From the NCBI RefSeq assembly GCF_963677575.1, contig NZ_OY782038.1, positions 1,798,001-1,862,000 of the forward strand: DNA of 64,000 bases, given 5' to 3'. Below the pieces are notes generated by a model that was not told the origin of the DNA, searched no databases, and saw only the letters and a list, made by a program, of their open reading frames with translations. The translations under genes were made by a program, and so were the position numbers. Below, in pieces: positions 28,201 through 34,355 of this stretch; the stretch's first letter is position 1; each line of letters begins with the position of its first letter. The DNA is from an uncultured Draconibacterium sp. Lineage in GTDB: Bacteria; Bacteroidota; Bacteroidia; Bacteroidales; Prolixibacteraceae.

Positions 28201-29806
28201 TATAGTCCTGACCATCCTGATTGTTTGGTTGAGTAGCACGCCAGTTCGTATAATTATCTCCATTAGGAGTCGAACCAGTTGAAAAATGTGTTCCGTTTTC
28301 AGGACCGGTTACCCATTCCCATGTAGTCTCCGTATCTGCATCGGAAGCTCCCAACCATGACACTGCAGATATTTTGTCGAGAATGAAGGAATTTTCTTCC
28401 GCTGAGGAAATTGTAACCAGATAACCCTGTAATCCATAATAGCTTACACCTGTAGCAACGGTATTTGCCTCATTCCATTTAACAGCAGTGTTTACATATT
28501 CATAAAAGTGTCCTGTCGATTCCAAATAGTCGGCATTAACTAATGAAATAGTCATTGTGCGCTGGTCGTAACTGGCAGCTCCCGGTGCATCGTTTTTATA
28601 GGTAATGCTACGCACTGCGGCCTGGTATTCTGCCGGAGATGCATTTCCGGAAAGAGTAAGCACACCTGTACTTTTATCAAAACTTCCGGTAATCCCGTTC
28701 TGGTTAATAAACAAAAGATTATCCTGATCGTTATGATGCCCGGCTGTAAAACTAATTGTCAATCCTTTTATATCACTTTCTTCAGTATCTGTAATCGTAA
28801 ACTCAGGGAACAGAACCATCGGGGTATCTGTTTCTTTTGAATACGTTGCTAATGCATTATGTCCATCTATAACCGGAGGCTGAGGTTTTATTATGTCTAA
28901 GGTAGTTGTCGTATTCATATTAATGGTTTGATCTCCGTCCATACCTCCATACTCAACCAAATACGAATAAGTATTACTTGTAGCGTTCCTGTCGATCCAT
29001 TTTCCCTGGGAGCCCGAAGGGGCGTTCTGGCTAAACATTGCAATATGATCCTGATCACCTCCGACATTATCAGGCTCACCAGTATCCCAGTTGACATATG
29101 AACCACCAACGCTGTTTCCATCGGCATCAGAAAATTGCTCGCCATCTTCTGGTCCTTCTCTCCAAATCCAAACACCCTCATCCAAAAAATCAGAGCCGGC
29201 AAACCAGGCACCGTTAGTGGTTTTACTTAAAAGAAAGTTATTTTCCTCTTCCGAAGTAATTGTAGCCAGATACCCTTGCAACCCATAATATGATCTAGCC
29301 GAAGCAGCAGTACGAGCCGAAGCCCAATAAAGGCTTGCACTTACATATTCGTAAAAATGCCCGGTTGATTCTAAATAATCTGCATTAACCAACGATATAG
29401 TCATTGTACGTCGGTCTTCGCTTATAGAACCCGCAGATCCATCGTTAATGTATTTAATACTGCGCACAGCAGCCTGGTAGTTGGCAGGAGAAGCATCTCC
29501 GCTTAATTTTAGGACTCCGGTATTCTTATCAAAAATCCCGGTAATTCCCCATCCATCATTTGTATAGGAAAGAACATCCTGATCGTTGTGGTGTCCTGCA
29601 GAAAAAGATATTGTTAATCCTTTTATTACATCACCTTCCTCATCTGTTATCGTAAAGGAAGGAAATAAAGCTACTGGCACATTTGTTTCGGCAATATACT
29701 TGGGAAAAGAATTATTCCCGTTCATTGTAGGAGGTGTATCAACACTCAACGAAGTTAGCGTTGCAAGTAATAATACTCCCAGTAGTAGGGTAAACTTGTA
29801 ATTCAT
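13382..29806 (-). CDS. Giant multidomain T9SS adhesin, N-terminal 5,474 residues (ends at a frameshift)
   Basis: Signal peptide (MNYKFTLLLGVLLLATLTSL), then in order: three modules of about 280 residues (28-870), each a cadherin-like beta domain plus a cysteine-free C-type-lectin-like domain (YYGLQGYLATITSEEEN, WIWREGPEDG, NWDTGEP); two LamG-like domains with a conserved trailing segment (about 875-1710); four unrecognised repeats of about 50 residues (1715-1918); two Calx-beta-like domains (1920-2135); an FN3-like domain (2139-2250); an Ig-like domain; about 25 MBG/YDG-type beta modules (2327-4440; signatures VTADNKSKVYDGS, NKVYDGTT); another Ig-like domain; then EF-hand-loop repeats from about 4532. 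The frame ends abnormally: at 13405 one C is missing from CTGACCGTTGCC, turning GNGQIDDGE into GNVRSMMVK and a stop. The next frame continues open to 10980. The intact protein would be a cell-surface adhesin binding glycans and calcium. Confidence 0.9.
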   Translation of the reverse strand: MNYKFTLLLGVLLLATLTSLSVDTPPTMNGNNSFPKYIAETNVPVALFPSFTITDEEGDVIKGLTISFSAGHHNDQDVLSYTNDGWGITGIFDKNTGVLKLSGDASPANYQAAVRSIKYINDGSAGSISEDRRTMTISLVNADYLESTGHFYEYVSASLYWASARTAASARSYYGLQGYLATITSEEENNFLLSKTTNGAWFAGSDFLDEGVWIWREGPEDGEQFSDADGNSVGGSYVNWDTGEPDNVGGDQDHIAMFSQNAPSGSQGKWIDRNATSNTYSYLVEYGGMDGDQTINMNTTTTLDIIKPQPPVIDGHNALATYSKETDTPMVLFPEFTITDTEESDIKGLTISFTAGHHNDQDNLLFINQNGITGSFDKSTGVLTLSGNASPAEYQAAVRSITYKNDAPGAASYDQRTMTISLVNADYLESTGHFYEYVNTAVKWNEANTVATGVSYYGLQGYLVTISSAEENSFILDKISAVSWLGASDADTETTWEWVTGPENGTHFSTGSTPNGDNYTNWRATQPNNQDGQDYMTIDDKSSSYPAGEWNDRPVDDNHTFIIEYGGMEGDPALTMTTSTTLNIVEVQPPELNGNDVSPTYNTGYNDPVVVFPNFTISGPANNSIRGITIGFTAGNHSDQDNLSFTDQNGITGNFDKSNGILVLSGDASPATYQAAVRSITYTNNAEFSSVNNEQRTLTISLANTDYLDFNGHFYEHVTGSYSWAAAKTAAAAKTYYGLQGYLCTVTSEEENSHILKIEDDPNGTLWLGASDNDTPNTWKWLSGPENGSIFYQDGSVYDQSSYENWATGQPSGNEHYLQIFTDNVQPEYTPGEWNDRSGGYESGYIVEYGGMTGDPALTMTTTTTLNIDLVTPKSPGGIVDNLALWLDAEKGFTYTSATDAEWIDQSHNRLALNVNLIQNPSNATAAPTLAENSNNFNPTLAFNGTSTGLASAVDAADFGFSEVTVFSVQQVASGAHSHCVWHYDDKGFNDLAVFIDGDPTNQFNITVNRNSLGNIADPVLNDDTPHLLGFASNNSSAEIYVDAFKVQTSGGQTQLPGPGAMMIGLDADNAEAQDGGNLLNGNVGEVIMFNKKLSAPDQQKVGSYLALKYGISLSSNYIASDGTTSMWADDSDGYDQNIFGIGRDDASGLNQKVSKSVSAGTVLTVALDADFISANNDTERATEHANDMQFLTIADNGAALTPQTLEVDMQLGFNLRLAREWKVDATNFTQSVNMKFEGYNDEWTLFKDEDGDFSSGAIAIGTLDENGEITNILLADGDYLTLGKQLPAPGGIAANLRVWFDANSGTTNGGSAITNGSIKSWEGRKPYDVGSTIVNNVAGDPAVVPNSANFNSVVSFDGNDAIRTSSTAPYTTYFNSSSDNNTVFLVKKTMAGNVEAGYGYESGGIRYRAGYFERADGYQRVDYGVSGTILAGSTTTIDKYVIARQDVQQPGDLSIYLDGALERQTSSFNSLAGSIDGYLGFGANPYNFTSASTTDIAEYIIYASDLSAFEVKAVESYLALKYGISLNQTVATDYLASDGTVIWSASDNVGYITDIFGIGQDDGSGLNQKISRSVNNNNSPVLSTIANFSLSNADASRTALGDGNFMVMAHNNSTENSFNSSFNGGTNNRTDRVWKVDETGTVEDVYLAIPYAAVTFPSGGTPSLIISNDENFDDQDQVVTLTYNRDQGGYYAKINPADGDYISLAISEVSVTLPTFYRTESTDGATTGITSYPSYTDFINNTNATYTAFSQHWNYDDSFFADGIYFYRTNNAKTTVTRYPSLADLGENTKGIVYDFTSGGNPQDWNDDDEFFASGDQFFRTASSNSISKTTGLTAYNSFADLVSNTNGTYTPFNHDYNYEDQFFHDGEYFLRTNTSTTNQEQFGVARYQSLDDLSNHTPYDTKGFGPWSTNDDIFAVGITASFTISEDTLAFDENGGKGEFYVVLDAQPATNVVLDITSDDTNEATVNKAALTFTSANWNIPQTIRVTGVDDNTVKVDTATITISVNESSDATFAALANQSVEIILEDDDVAGFTLSESTLTIDEDAETDSFTVVLNTQPISDVVFDVLSDDDNEAIVDNGTLTFTSGDWNTPQTVTVTGVNDEIDREDNATITISVNAASSDDTYDAEEDQTVAVALTDDDEVPTVSTTAASSVISTSVVLGGNITDNGTSEVTETGVVYSSINTSPEIGGDNVTKDVNGAETGEFSETIGSLAPNTTYYYQAYAVSNAGISYGGVQSFTTKQTQVITFNELADKTYGDIDFDPAATASSNLTITYSSSDAAVATIVEGKIHIVGAGSCIIYADQEGNEVYDSAPQVSQALIVGKATLTVTADDKTKTYGQANPELTVSYSGFVDADSKTDIATEPTASTLATTASGVGTYGITASGGSDDNYAFSYSEGTLSVTKATLSVTADNKLKTYGAGNPPLTVSYSGFVNDDSETDIATEPTAWTLATTASGVGTYTITASGGSDDNYAFSYSEGTLSVTKATLSVTADDKSKVYGTANPELTFTYDGFVNDDNQSSLTTAPIASTSATIASAAGTYPVTVSGGADENYTFSYTPGTLTIDKATLTVTAEDKSRVYGAANPVLTFTYDGFVNEDSESDLATAPVASTTAGISSAVGTYPVSVSGGADENYTFSYTSGTLTINKATLTVTADNKSKVYDGSVFSPFTVSYSGFVAEETESDLGGSLSFSGNAVYETHAGTDYVITPGGLTSSNYDISFVNGKLDITKAPLTVTAEDKSKVYDGTVYDQFTLSYSGFVAEETKSVLGGHISFSGNATTATDVGIGYEITPGGLTSLNYNISFVSGKLDITKAPLTVTADNKSKVYDGSVFSPFTVSYSGFVAEETKSDLVGTLTFSGTATMATDAGTDYVITPGGLTSSNYDISFVSGKLDITKATLTVTADYKSKEYDGSVFSPFTVSYSGFIAGEGETDLGGTLTYSGTATTATDVGTDYVITPEGLTSSNYDISFVSGKLDITKATLTVTADYKSKEYDGSVFSLFTVSYSGFVAEENDTDLDGSLSFSGNAITATDAGEYVIIPQGLTSSNYYISFVNGTLDITPKAITVTADANQMIEYGDPDPTFTYSTSPALLSGDFFTGYLNRLPGKNVGYYAIYQGSLSAGPNYALTFVSNDFEIRHREMFIEVDREQQKVYGDNDPTFTYFEPQLYFPDDSFTGSLSREEGEDVGSYEITMGSLSAGSNYVLKLRYRRDFVITPKPITVTADAHQTKVYGDSDPTFTYSTSIALESGDYFTGSLSRVAGENVGSYAIEQGTLSAGTNYAISFESDAFVITKAILTVTANDKSKVYGTANPELTFNYSGFVNGDTESVLATVPVVTTTATTESPAGNYKIKVSGGDDENYTFSYTDAILTVERATLTVSVSADNKVYDGTTTASVLLSDNRVSGDLLTVNTTSAEFEDKNVGEEKTVTVSGIILSGDDANNYELASTTASATADITRKNLTVSNAVAQNKVYDGTTDAVISGAVLKGVVLNDDVQLENGTIGTFERATSGSDIEVTTLMTLNGEDAPNYLLVQPTGLVADILEKALTINGTFTVTDKKYDGTTDATIVTNKLELSGIQGEDEVALSNVVVAFETASAGNGLPVKIISADLTGDDADQYSLSFENSPTTTASILSKEVTLAGAGGISKIYDGNTLLPSGMVAYGALNGVLSEDETQVELTGNPLYDLAEAGDRVIVQGDLKLTGPKADNYTLVWTDGEGIIGEATLTVVANNDAKFVTQDDDSNYAGVSISGYVNGESNSVIDQSGLTITRSNVTENSAGEYTDVLEASGLMADNYVFTYLSGDYSIIPAHELLVEINDSNIIYSNVPGYTIDNAKYLDSEGNTIKDLTENITALGNNQFRVDDGVGNAVNFTISEINPEYNSLNTRLAVGSYQLKATDVTGSSTNFNNNIHVTGALTVNTKEVEVQLISGSEQKAFDGDANMDNLDWFTSGLVTGDDVELSGSGSFNQSEAGSDISYSVEVALQGVDKDNYHLKTDVPVTGNDGRIIEIELTVIDAKASNKVYDGTTSATVSGATLNGAIAGDDVTLANKNTGVFVTDAVGNDIEVMTSMTLAGEDKDNYVLIQPTGLTANITPKELTVTNATAENKVYDGSTDVTVVGATLSGVIADDEVLLENAESGTFKQDIVGTEIEVTTAMTISGADAPNYVLNQPFGITADITTRELTVKDAVAENKIYDGTVSAVISGAVLDGNVAGDDVSLTNDIAGIFAQSSVGDNIQVVTQMALEGDDKDNYTLKQPSYLTANITAAELTLSGSFVAENKEYDGTAIATMIENNLQFDGLAPGDIISLDSIILAFETSNAGIGLEVDIIGAKIAGSDASKYMFSLDGSPVTTANINKKELIIIADDKAKDYDGLGYSPFTVSYNGFIDGEDETVLSGTLSFTGTATTAQDAGTGYVVTPGGLSSENYEITYVDGYLDIHKTDQTITFDPIPQQILSNSSFELSAVASSGLTIEYSSSDESVATVSGKMVTFVNSGTCTIYANQTGNVNYNAAEQVSQTLTIISYVSGDSNHDGQITPPEIAGDSNEDGQIDDGEIAGDTNGDGTITAPEVAGDTDGNGQIDEGEVTGDTNGDGTITAPEVAGDTDGNGQIDDGEIAGDTNGDGTITEPEVAGDNNGDGIITAPEVAGDTDGNGEINDDEVAGDTDGNGQIEEGEVTGDTNGDGTITAPEVAGDTDGNGQIDDGEIAGDTNGDGTITEPEVAGDTNGDGTITSPEVAGDTDGNGQIDDGEIAGDTDGNGQIDDSEVAGDTDGNGEINDDEVAGDTDGNGQIEEGEVIGDTNGDGTITAPEVAGDADGNGQIDDGEIAGDSNHDGQITPPEIAGDSNEDGQINDGEIAGDTNGDGTITAPEVAGDTDGNGQIDDGEIAGDTNGDGTITAPEIAGDTDGNGQIDDSEVAGDTNGDGTITAPEVAGDTDGNGQIDDGEIAGDTNGDGTITAPEIAGDTDGNGQIDEGEVTGDTNGDGIITAPEIAGDTDGNGQIDDGEIAGDTNGDGIITAPEIAGDTDGNGEINDDEVAGDTDGNGQIDDGEIAGDTNGDGITTAPEIAGDTDGNGEINDDEVAGDTNGDGSITSPEVAGDTDGNGQIDDGEIAGDTDGNGQIDEGEVPGDTNGDGTITAPEVAGDTDGNGQIDDGEIAGDTNGDGTITAPEVAGDTDGNGQIDDGEVAGDTDGNGEIDDDEVAGDTDGNGQIDEGEVTGDTNGDGTITAPEVAGDADGNGQIDDGEIAGDSNHDGQITPPEIAGDSNEDGQINDGEIAGDTNGDGSITAPEVAGDTDGNGQIDDGEIAGDTNGDGTITEPEVAGDTNGDGIITAPEIAGDTDGNGEINDDEVAGDTDGNGQIDEGEVTGDTNGDGIITAPEIAGDTDGNGQIDDGEIAGDTDGNGQIDDSEVAGDTDGNGEINDDEVAGDTDGNGQIEEGEVTGDTNGDGTITAPEVAGDADGNVRSMMVK

Positions 29807-30480
29807 AAGCGTCTTATTTTTTTATCTGTTAAATTTGTTTTTACTTCTATCCTATTCTCTGAAATCAAAGAATAAGATTTTCTATTTGATCAGAAATCAA
29901 AGCAAATCCGGGAGAATCAATTTTAATATGCAGACGCTTTAAATCAGGGTTATTACAGAAGAAAGCGTCACATAGTAAACTTGCTATTAATACATGGGTT
30001 TGCATTTTTCATACATCAATTTCACAAAACTATTTACTGCAACTAATCAGTAATAACACTTATTACAGAAACAATAACACATTTCATCTTTTCTCTAAAA
30101 CATTAAAACAATGTCCATCACAATTAGCAGAAAAGAACAAGAGCTTACAAACACGATAGTAAAGCTGATAACTTTAGCATTACAGAATTTAAAACCAAAA
30201 TGATTGATGAGGGCTTGAGAAATTTTCTTTTGTAAAAAAGATAGAAACTAAACCACTATGTAATGAAAGTACATAGGTTTAAGATTGAATGAAATTCAAA
30301 ATGAACAAAGCATAGGATATGAGTAGAAAGTAATGAGTGTTGAGAAAAGAAAATAGACACGAATAAGCTTCTCAATACTCAAATCAAAATCCAATAAAAG
30401 TTTAGAGAAACTAAAGTAACTGCAATGAATTGAAAATCGCTGAAAGCAAATTGCAGGGTTTTAACCATTAACTAGAAAAT
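29807..30480. other. Leader region of the giant adhesin gene, no gene seen
   Basis: About 670 bp of AT-rich DNA between the adhesin start and the AraC-gene terminator. No credible ORF, tRNA or strong hairpin was found. It presumably carries the adhesin promoter and any regulator sites, but no good TTTG/TAnnTTTG pair could be picked. Confidence 0.6.
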
Positions 30481-30522
30481 AAAAAGATACTACCTTGTTT
30501 CATTACAAAATAGTATCTTTTT
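30481..30522. terminator. Terminator of the AraC-type regulator gene
   Basis: Arms AAAAAGATACTA (30481-30492) and TAGTATCTTTTT (30511-30522) pair perfectly over 12 bp with an 18-base loop. It starts ten bases past the regulator stop codon and has a T-tract in both directions. Confidence 0.85.
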
Positions 30523-30531
30523 AATCTAGCT

Positions 30532-31449
30532 TTATTTTTCTTCTGTCTGGCGATACTGTTTTGGGGTTAAGCCTGTTTGTGCTTTAAACAAGCGAATAAA
30601 ATAGTGCGGATATTTAAATCCGAGAGAATAAGCCACTTCGGCAACAGTGGAGTCTTTATAAAGTAATAACTTTGATTTTGCATGATTAATTAAAACGCCA
30701 TTGATGTGCTCTTTTGCACTCCTACCCGTTTCTTTCCGAAGCAAATCACTTAAGTAATTCTGCGACAGATTTACTTTATCGGCCAAATAAGCCACTGAAG
30801 GAAAACCATACTTTTCAAGTTGATCAACTTTCATACATTCTTCTAACACACTTTCAACTTTTATCAGAACATCACGGTTTTGTTTTGTCCGCGAATCAAA
30901 CTGCCGGGCATAAAATCTCATGCAATAATTCAATAATAATTCCAAGCATGAAATAATAACATCCTGGCTATAATTATCTGCTCCTGAATTTAATTCTTCT
31001 TCTATCTTACGAACACAATCGTTCAGAGTTTGCTTCTCAGCATCCGACAAATGAAGGGCCTCATGGGTATCATAGCTAAAGAATGAATATTTACTTATGT
31101 TTTGCCCCAAATTACTTCCACGGATTAAATCCGGATGAAAAAACAACATCCATCCCTGTTCCTGATCAAAATCTGTTGTCGATTTTGCAGCAATCACCTG
31201 GTTTGGTGCAGTAAAAGCTAAAACTCCGTCATTAAAGTCGTAATCATTTCTCCCGTAATGAGAACCGCATTCTGCATTCTTCAAACCTATATAATAGAAA
31301 TCTCCACTGACTTTAACCCCAACAAGGTCCTCTGTTATTTTCAATTTTGATACGTCAACAACACTAATTAACGGATGCTGAGGTGCCTGAACATTCAGCA
31401 TACGATGTATTGCTGGTATTGATTCCACCTTAATGATTTCTTCAAACAT
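30532..31449 (-). CDS. AraC-family transcriptional regulator
   Basis: A 305-residue regulator. The N-terminal ~190 residues resemble a cupin-type sensing domain (DFYYIGLKNAECGSHYG, VLAFTAPNQVIAA, GWMLFFHPDLI). The C-terminal ~100 residues carry the two helix-turn-helix motifs of AraC/XylS proteins: SVAYLADKVNLSQNYLSDLL with KETGRSAKEHI, then STVAEVAYSLGFKYPHYFIR and LFKAQTGLTPKQYR. The effector is unknown. It lies on the same strand and 725 bp upstream of the adhesin gene, with a terminator between, so regulation of the adhesin is plausible but unproven. The ATG at 31449 is used. Confidence 0.9.
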   Translation of the reverse strand: MFEEIIKVESIPAIHRMLNVQAPQHPLISVVDVSKLKITEDLVGVKVSGDFYYIGLKNAECGSHYGRNDYDFNDGVLAFTAPNQVIAAKSTTDFDQEQGWMLFFHPDLIRGSNLGQNISKYSFFSYDTHEALHLSDAEKQTLNDCVRKIEEELNSGADNYSQDVIISCLELLLNYCMRFYARQFDSRTKQNRDVLIKVESVLEECMKVDQLEKYGFPSVAYLADKVNLSQNYLSDLLRKETGRSAKEHINGVLINHAKSKLLLYKDSTVAEVAYSLGFKYPHYFIRLFKAQTGLTPKQYRQTEEK

Positions 31450-31538
31450 ATTTAAACAAAAAGTCTATTTCAAATAAAAAACACAAATGTAATAAAGAAG
31501 TTTAATTGCTTATTCTATTAACCAAAAACCTTTCAATA

Positions 31539-31821
31539 GATCACATTAAAAAGTAGGTGGAGAAGAAAAAATATCTCACCCGGAAGTTTCAATATTAAAT
31601 AAAAGCTACCAGAAATAAGCAACATTCTTTTGGCTTATCAGCCGGACTCTACTCTTTGGCTTAGCCCAAAGAGATAGACAGAAAACCCAAGGCTGCGCCC
31701 ACCTCTCTCGGAAAAGCTACGCGATGCCGACTAAAATTACTGAAACTTCCCGATGCTACGATCGGGACAGGCAGTCGTACCTCCTCAAACAGCAGTAATT
31801 TTTTTACGTCGTCACCACTTG
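31539..31821 (-). repeat. Dispersed structured repeat, copy B (inverted, partial)
   Basis: This is the reverse complement of 4306-4587 with only scattered single-base differences over about 280 bp. It contains the same hairpins (CTCTTTGG...CCAAAGAG and CCCGAT...ATCGGG). It ends abruptly at 31821, where a pair of short direct repeats begins, so it is either truncated or bordered by another element. Confidence 0.85.
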
Positions 31822-31870
31822 ATTATGGAACTGATCCTATCAAATCCCCCAGATTATGGAACTGATCCGT
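31822..31870. repeat. Two direct repeats GATTATGGAACTGATCC at the edge of copy B
   Basis: The 17-base sequence occurs at 31822-31838 and again at 31853-31869. Closely spaced repeats ending in TGATCC recall the multiple terminal repeats of some IS21-type ends, so this may be a decayed element end. No transposase is present nearby. Confidence 0.5.
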
Positions 31871-31894
31871 TTTTACCCCTGAACTATATAAAAC

Positions 31895-31925
31895 AAAAAA
31901 AGCTCCGAATTTCTTCGAAGCTTTT
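31895..31925 (-). terminator. Terminator of tRNA-Lys
   Basis: Read on the minus strand: AAAAGCTTCGAA, a short loop, then TTCGGAGCTTTTTTTG. The stem with T-run lies ten bases after the tRNA 3' end. Confidence 0.75.
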
Positions 31926-31933
31926 CTGTGGTG

Positions 31934-32006
31934 TGACTCAGCTGGGTCTCGAACCCAGGACCCCATCCTTAAAAGGGATGTGCTCTACCAACTGAGCTAC
32001 TGAGTC
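31934..32006 (-). tRNA. tRNA-Lys (anticodon TTT)
   Basis: A 73-nt cloverleaf. The acceptor stem pairs GACTCAG with CTGAGTC and is followed by discriminator A. The D arm is GCTCAGTTGGTAGAGC. The anticodon stem CATCC/GGATG encloses CTTTTAA, giving anticodon TTT. The T arm is CTGGGTTCGAGACCCAG. CCA is not encoded. A perfect promoter lies upstream and a terminator downstream, so it is a single-gene unit. Confidence 0.97.
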
Positions 32007-32041
32007 ATCCTTGTAGTGCCGTTGTTTCTCAAAGGCGGGTG

Positions 32042-32072
32042 CAAAAGTAATTATTATTTTTTTTCACACAAA
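32042..32072 (-). promoter_or_regulatory. Promoter of tRNA-Lys
   Basis: On the minus strand TTTG (32069-32072), a 19-bp spacer and TACTTTTG (32042-32049) give an exact match to the Bacteroidota -33/-7 consensus. The predicted start is near 32036, about 30 bases before the mature tRNA. This is strong internal evidence for the phylum. Confidence 0.85.
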
Positions 32073-32323
32073 TCGTCAAGCACTTTTTTTCAAAAAAAAT
32101 CAGTTTTTTTTCAATTTAAAACTAACGCCATCTTTCGACCAAGATCTACAGAATGCCTTTCACAAACATCCATCTTCCACAAAAAGAACAATTTACAAAC
32201 ACGTACTTATTTGAACAGTTTTATTTCAGAAAAATAATTTGAAGAGAAAAAATTTTAATACTAGCTTTGATTCTTTCAAGCAGCTTTTGTTTGAACAGAA
32301 GGACAACATAATACTACACCACT

Positions 32324-34132
32324 TTGATAAGTACCGAAGGATATATTGTACTCGCAATTGTACTGTTAACCATTATCGCCCTTGCAAAAGAGTTGATGCG
32401 TCCGGGACTCATCTTTTTCTCTACGGCAATCATTCTAATGGCCACCGGCACTATTACCGATAAAGAAATGCTTGCCGGTTTTTCCAACAAAGGAATGATT
32501 ACCATTGGCATTCTGTTTATTGTTAGCGAAGGTGTGCGACAGTCAGGAATACTAAACCGCCTGGCACAAACCTATCTGCCGAGAAAGAGAAGAAAAATGG
32601 TGTCGCTTATTCCGCAAATCATGCTTCCGGTTTCGGTGTTATCTGCTTTTCTGAACAACACACCTGTGGTTATTATTTTTGCTCCTATCATTAAAAAATG
32701 GTCGGAGAACCTTAACCTCTCATCTAAAAAATTCCTGATACCATTATCGTACGCCACAATTTTTGGTGGAATGTGTACACTTATCGGAACTTCTACCAAC
32801 TTGGTAGTACACGGTTTAATTTTAGAAAATGGTTATGAAGGGTTTAGCATGTTCGAATTGGCAAAGATTGGTGGTTTTATTGCCATTGCCGGTACCATTT
32901 ACATGACTGTTTTTAGTAACCGGCTCCTACCCGGCGAGAAAATCTTCTTTAACTCTAAAAGTTCTACGGAATACAAGGATTACCACTACGACGTTATTAT
33001 TACGGAAAACAGCAACCTGATTGGTCTTGAGATAAAGAATGGCCGAATGAAAGAACTAAAAGGCTTGATTATTCAAACTATTAACCGCGATGGAAATATA
33101 ATTGAGACAAAAAAGGGTTCGTTTAAATTATTGCCTAACGACAAACTACTTGTTGCCGGAAAATCAGATCGATTAAATTATATTCTTGCCAACTCTAATA
33201 TAAAATTAAGTGGTATCGATCTGATCAAAAATGTACCAAAAGAAAAACTGAAACAATACGAGGCTGTATTGTCACCGCGTTTTCCGGCGATTGGCAAAAA
33301 TATCCATGAGTTTAATTTTTACGATCATTACCAGGCTGTGGTGCTTGCTGTACACCGAAATGGAGAGCGCATTACCAGCAATAAAGACACGTTGAACCTA
33401 AAAACCGGCGACAATCTGGTTTTACTTACCACCGAAAAATTTATTGAAAACTGGGGCGATTCAAAGATCTTTCTGCTTACTTCATACATTCGAGATTACC
33501 GCAGCACAGGAACATTCTGGAAAAAATGGTTGGCGTTTATCATTTTGCTGGCTATGATTGTTGGTACAACTATCGGCAAATTCATTTCATCACCCGATGG
33601 AGTTTCTTTAGATATGTTCTTTTTTGCGTCTCTTGCTGCCATGCTATTGATTTGGCTAAAAATTATGCCTCATCAGAAATATACCAAAGCTATTAGTTGG
33701 GATGTACTAATTACCATTGCCTGTGCATTTGCCATTAGTAAAGCCATGCAAAATTCGGGAGCTGCAGAGATACTGGCACGTACCGCCATTAATTTTTCGA
33801 AAGGATTTGGCCCTCTCGGGGTAATGGCTGCGCTATACATTCTTACAGCTATTTTTACCGAAATTATTACCAATAATGCTGCTGCTGCATTGGTATTTCC
33901 AATTGCACTTGCAGCATCGCAACAATTAAATGTCGATCCGAAACCATTTTTTGTAACCATCGCTATCGCGGCATCGGCTAGTTTCTCAACTCCAATCGGT
34001 TACCAAACAAATTTGATTATTCAGGCTATCGGTAATTATAAGTTCCGCGATTATTTAAAAATCGGTCTTCCGCTAAATCTTATTGCATTCATTTTGTCAA
34101 TGCTACTAATTCCGTATTTCTGGAGCTTCTAG
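32324..34132 (+). CDS. SLC13/DASS-family sodium-coupled anion (probably sulfate) transporter
   Basis: A 602-residue inner-membrane transporter. N-terminal helices (IVLAIVLLTIIALA, LIFFSTAIILMATG, MITIGILFIVSEGV) and a C-terminal helical half are split by a cytosolic region of about residues 210-390 with two TrkA-C-like (RCK_C) domains (SNLIGLEIKNGRMKELKG, NDKLLVAGKSDRL; PRFPAIGKNIHEF, GDNLVLLTTEKF). SLC13 signature segments are visible (LIGTSTNLVVHGLI, EIITNNAAAALVFPIAL, STPIGYQTNLII). The start is TTG at 32324: a stop lies at 32309 and the first ATG (32396) would delete the first helix. Its position before cysD and cysN makes sulfate the likely substrate, as commonly seen in Bacteroidota. 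Sodium coupling is family knowledge. Confidence 0.85.
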   Translation: MISTEGYIVLAIVLLTIIALAKELMRPGLIFFSTAIILMATGTITDKEMLAGFSNKGMITIGILFIVSEGVRQSGILNRLAQTYLPRKRRKMVSLIPQIMLPVSVLSAFLNNTPVVIIFAPIIKKWSENLNLSSKKFLIPLSYATIFGGMCTLIGTSTNLVVHGLILENGYEGFSMFELAKIGGFIAIAGTIYMTVFSNRLLPGEKIFFNSKSSTEYKDYHYDVIITENSNLIGLEIKNGRMKELKGLIIQTINRDGNIIETKKGSFKLLPNDKLLVAGKSDRLNYILANSNIKLSGIDLIKNVPKEKLKQYEAVLSPRFPAIGKNIHEFNFYDHYQAVVLAVHRNGERITSNKDTLNLKTGDNLVLLTTEKFIENWGDSKIFLLTSYIRDYRSTGTFWKKWLAFIILLAMIVGTTIGKFISSPDGVSLDMFFFASLAAMLLIWLKIMPHQKYTKAISWDVLITIACAFAISKAMQNSGAAEILARTAINFSKGFGPLGVMAALYILTAIFTEIITNNAAAALVFPIALAASQQLNVDPKPFFVTIAIAASASFSTPIGYQTNLIIQAIGNYKFRDYLKIGLPLNLIAFILSMLLIPYFWSF

Positions 34133-34231
34133 TTTTCACCACATCCCATTCCTTATTTAAATTCATTCTTAAGAAAGAAATCGATCTCCCGACAAAAGCT
34201 TTTAAACCTTAAGCCAACCGGAATAAAATTC

Positions 34232-34239
34232 TATATTTG
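34232..34239 (+). promoter_or_regulatory. -7 box for the cysD operon
   Basis: TATATTTG matches TAnnTTTG and lies 117 bases before the cysD ATG, leaving a leader of about 110 nt. The -33 element is not clear. Confidence 0.5.
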
Positions 34240-34355
34240 CAGTCGTTTGAAAAGAAGAGACGAAATTTAATACAGCTACAGCCTACTATTGGTAGATATC
34301 AGCAACATACCCAAAAAATAATCATATCGGGCTGTAAAAACTAAAATAGAAAAGA

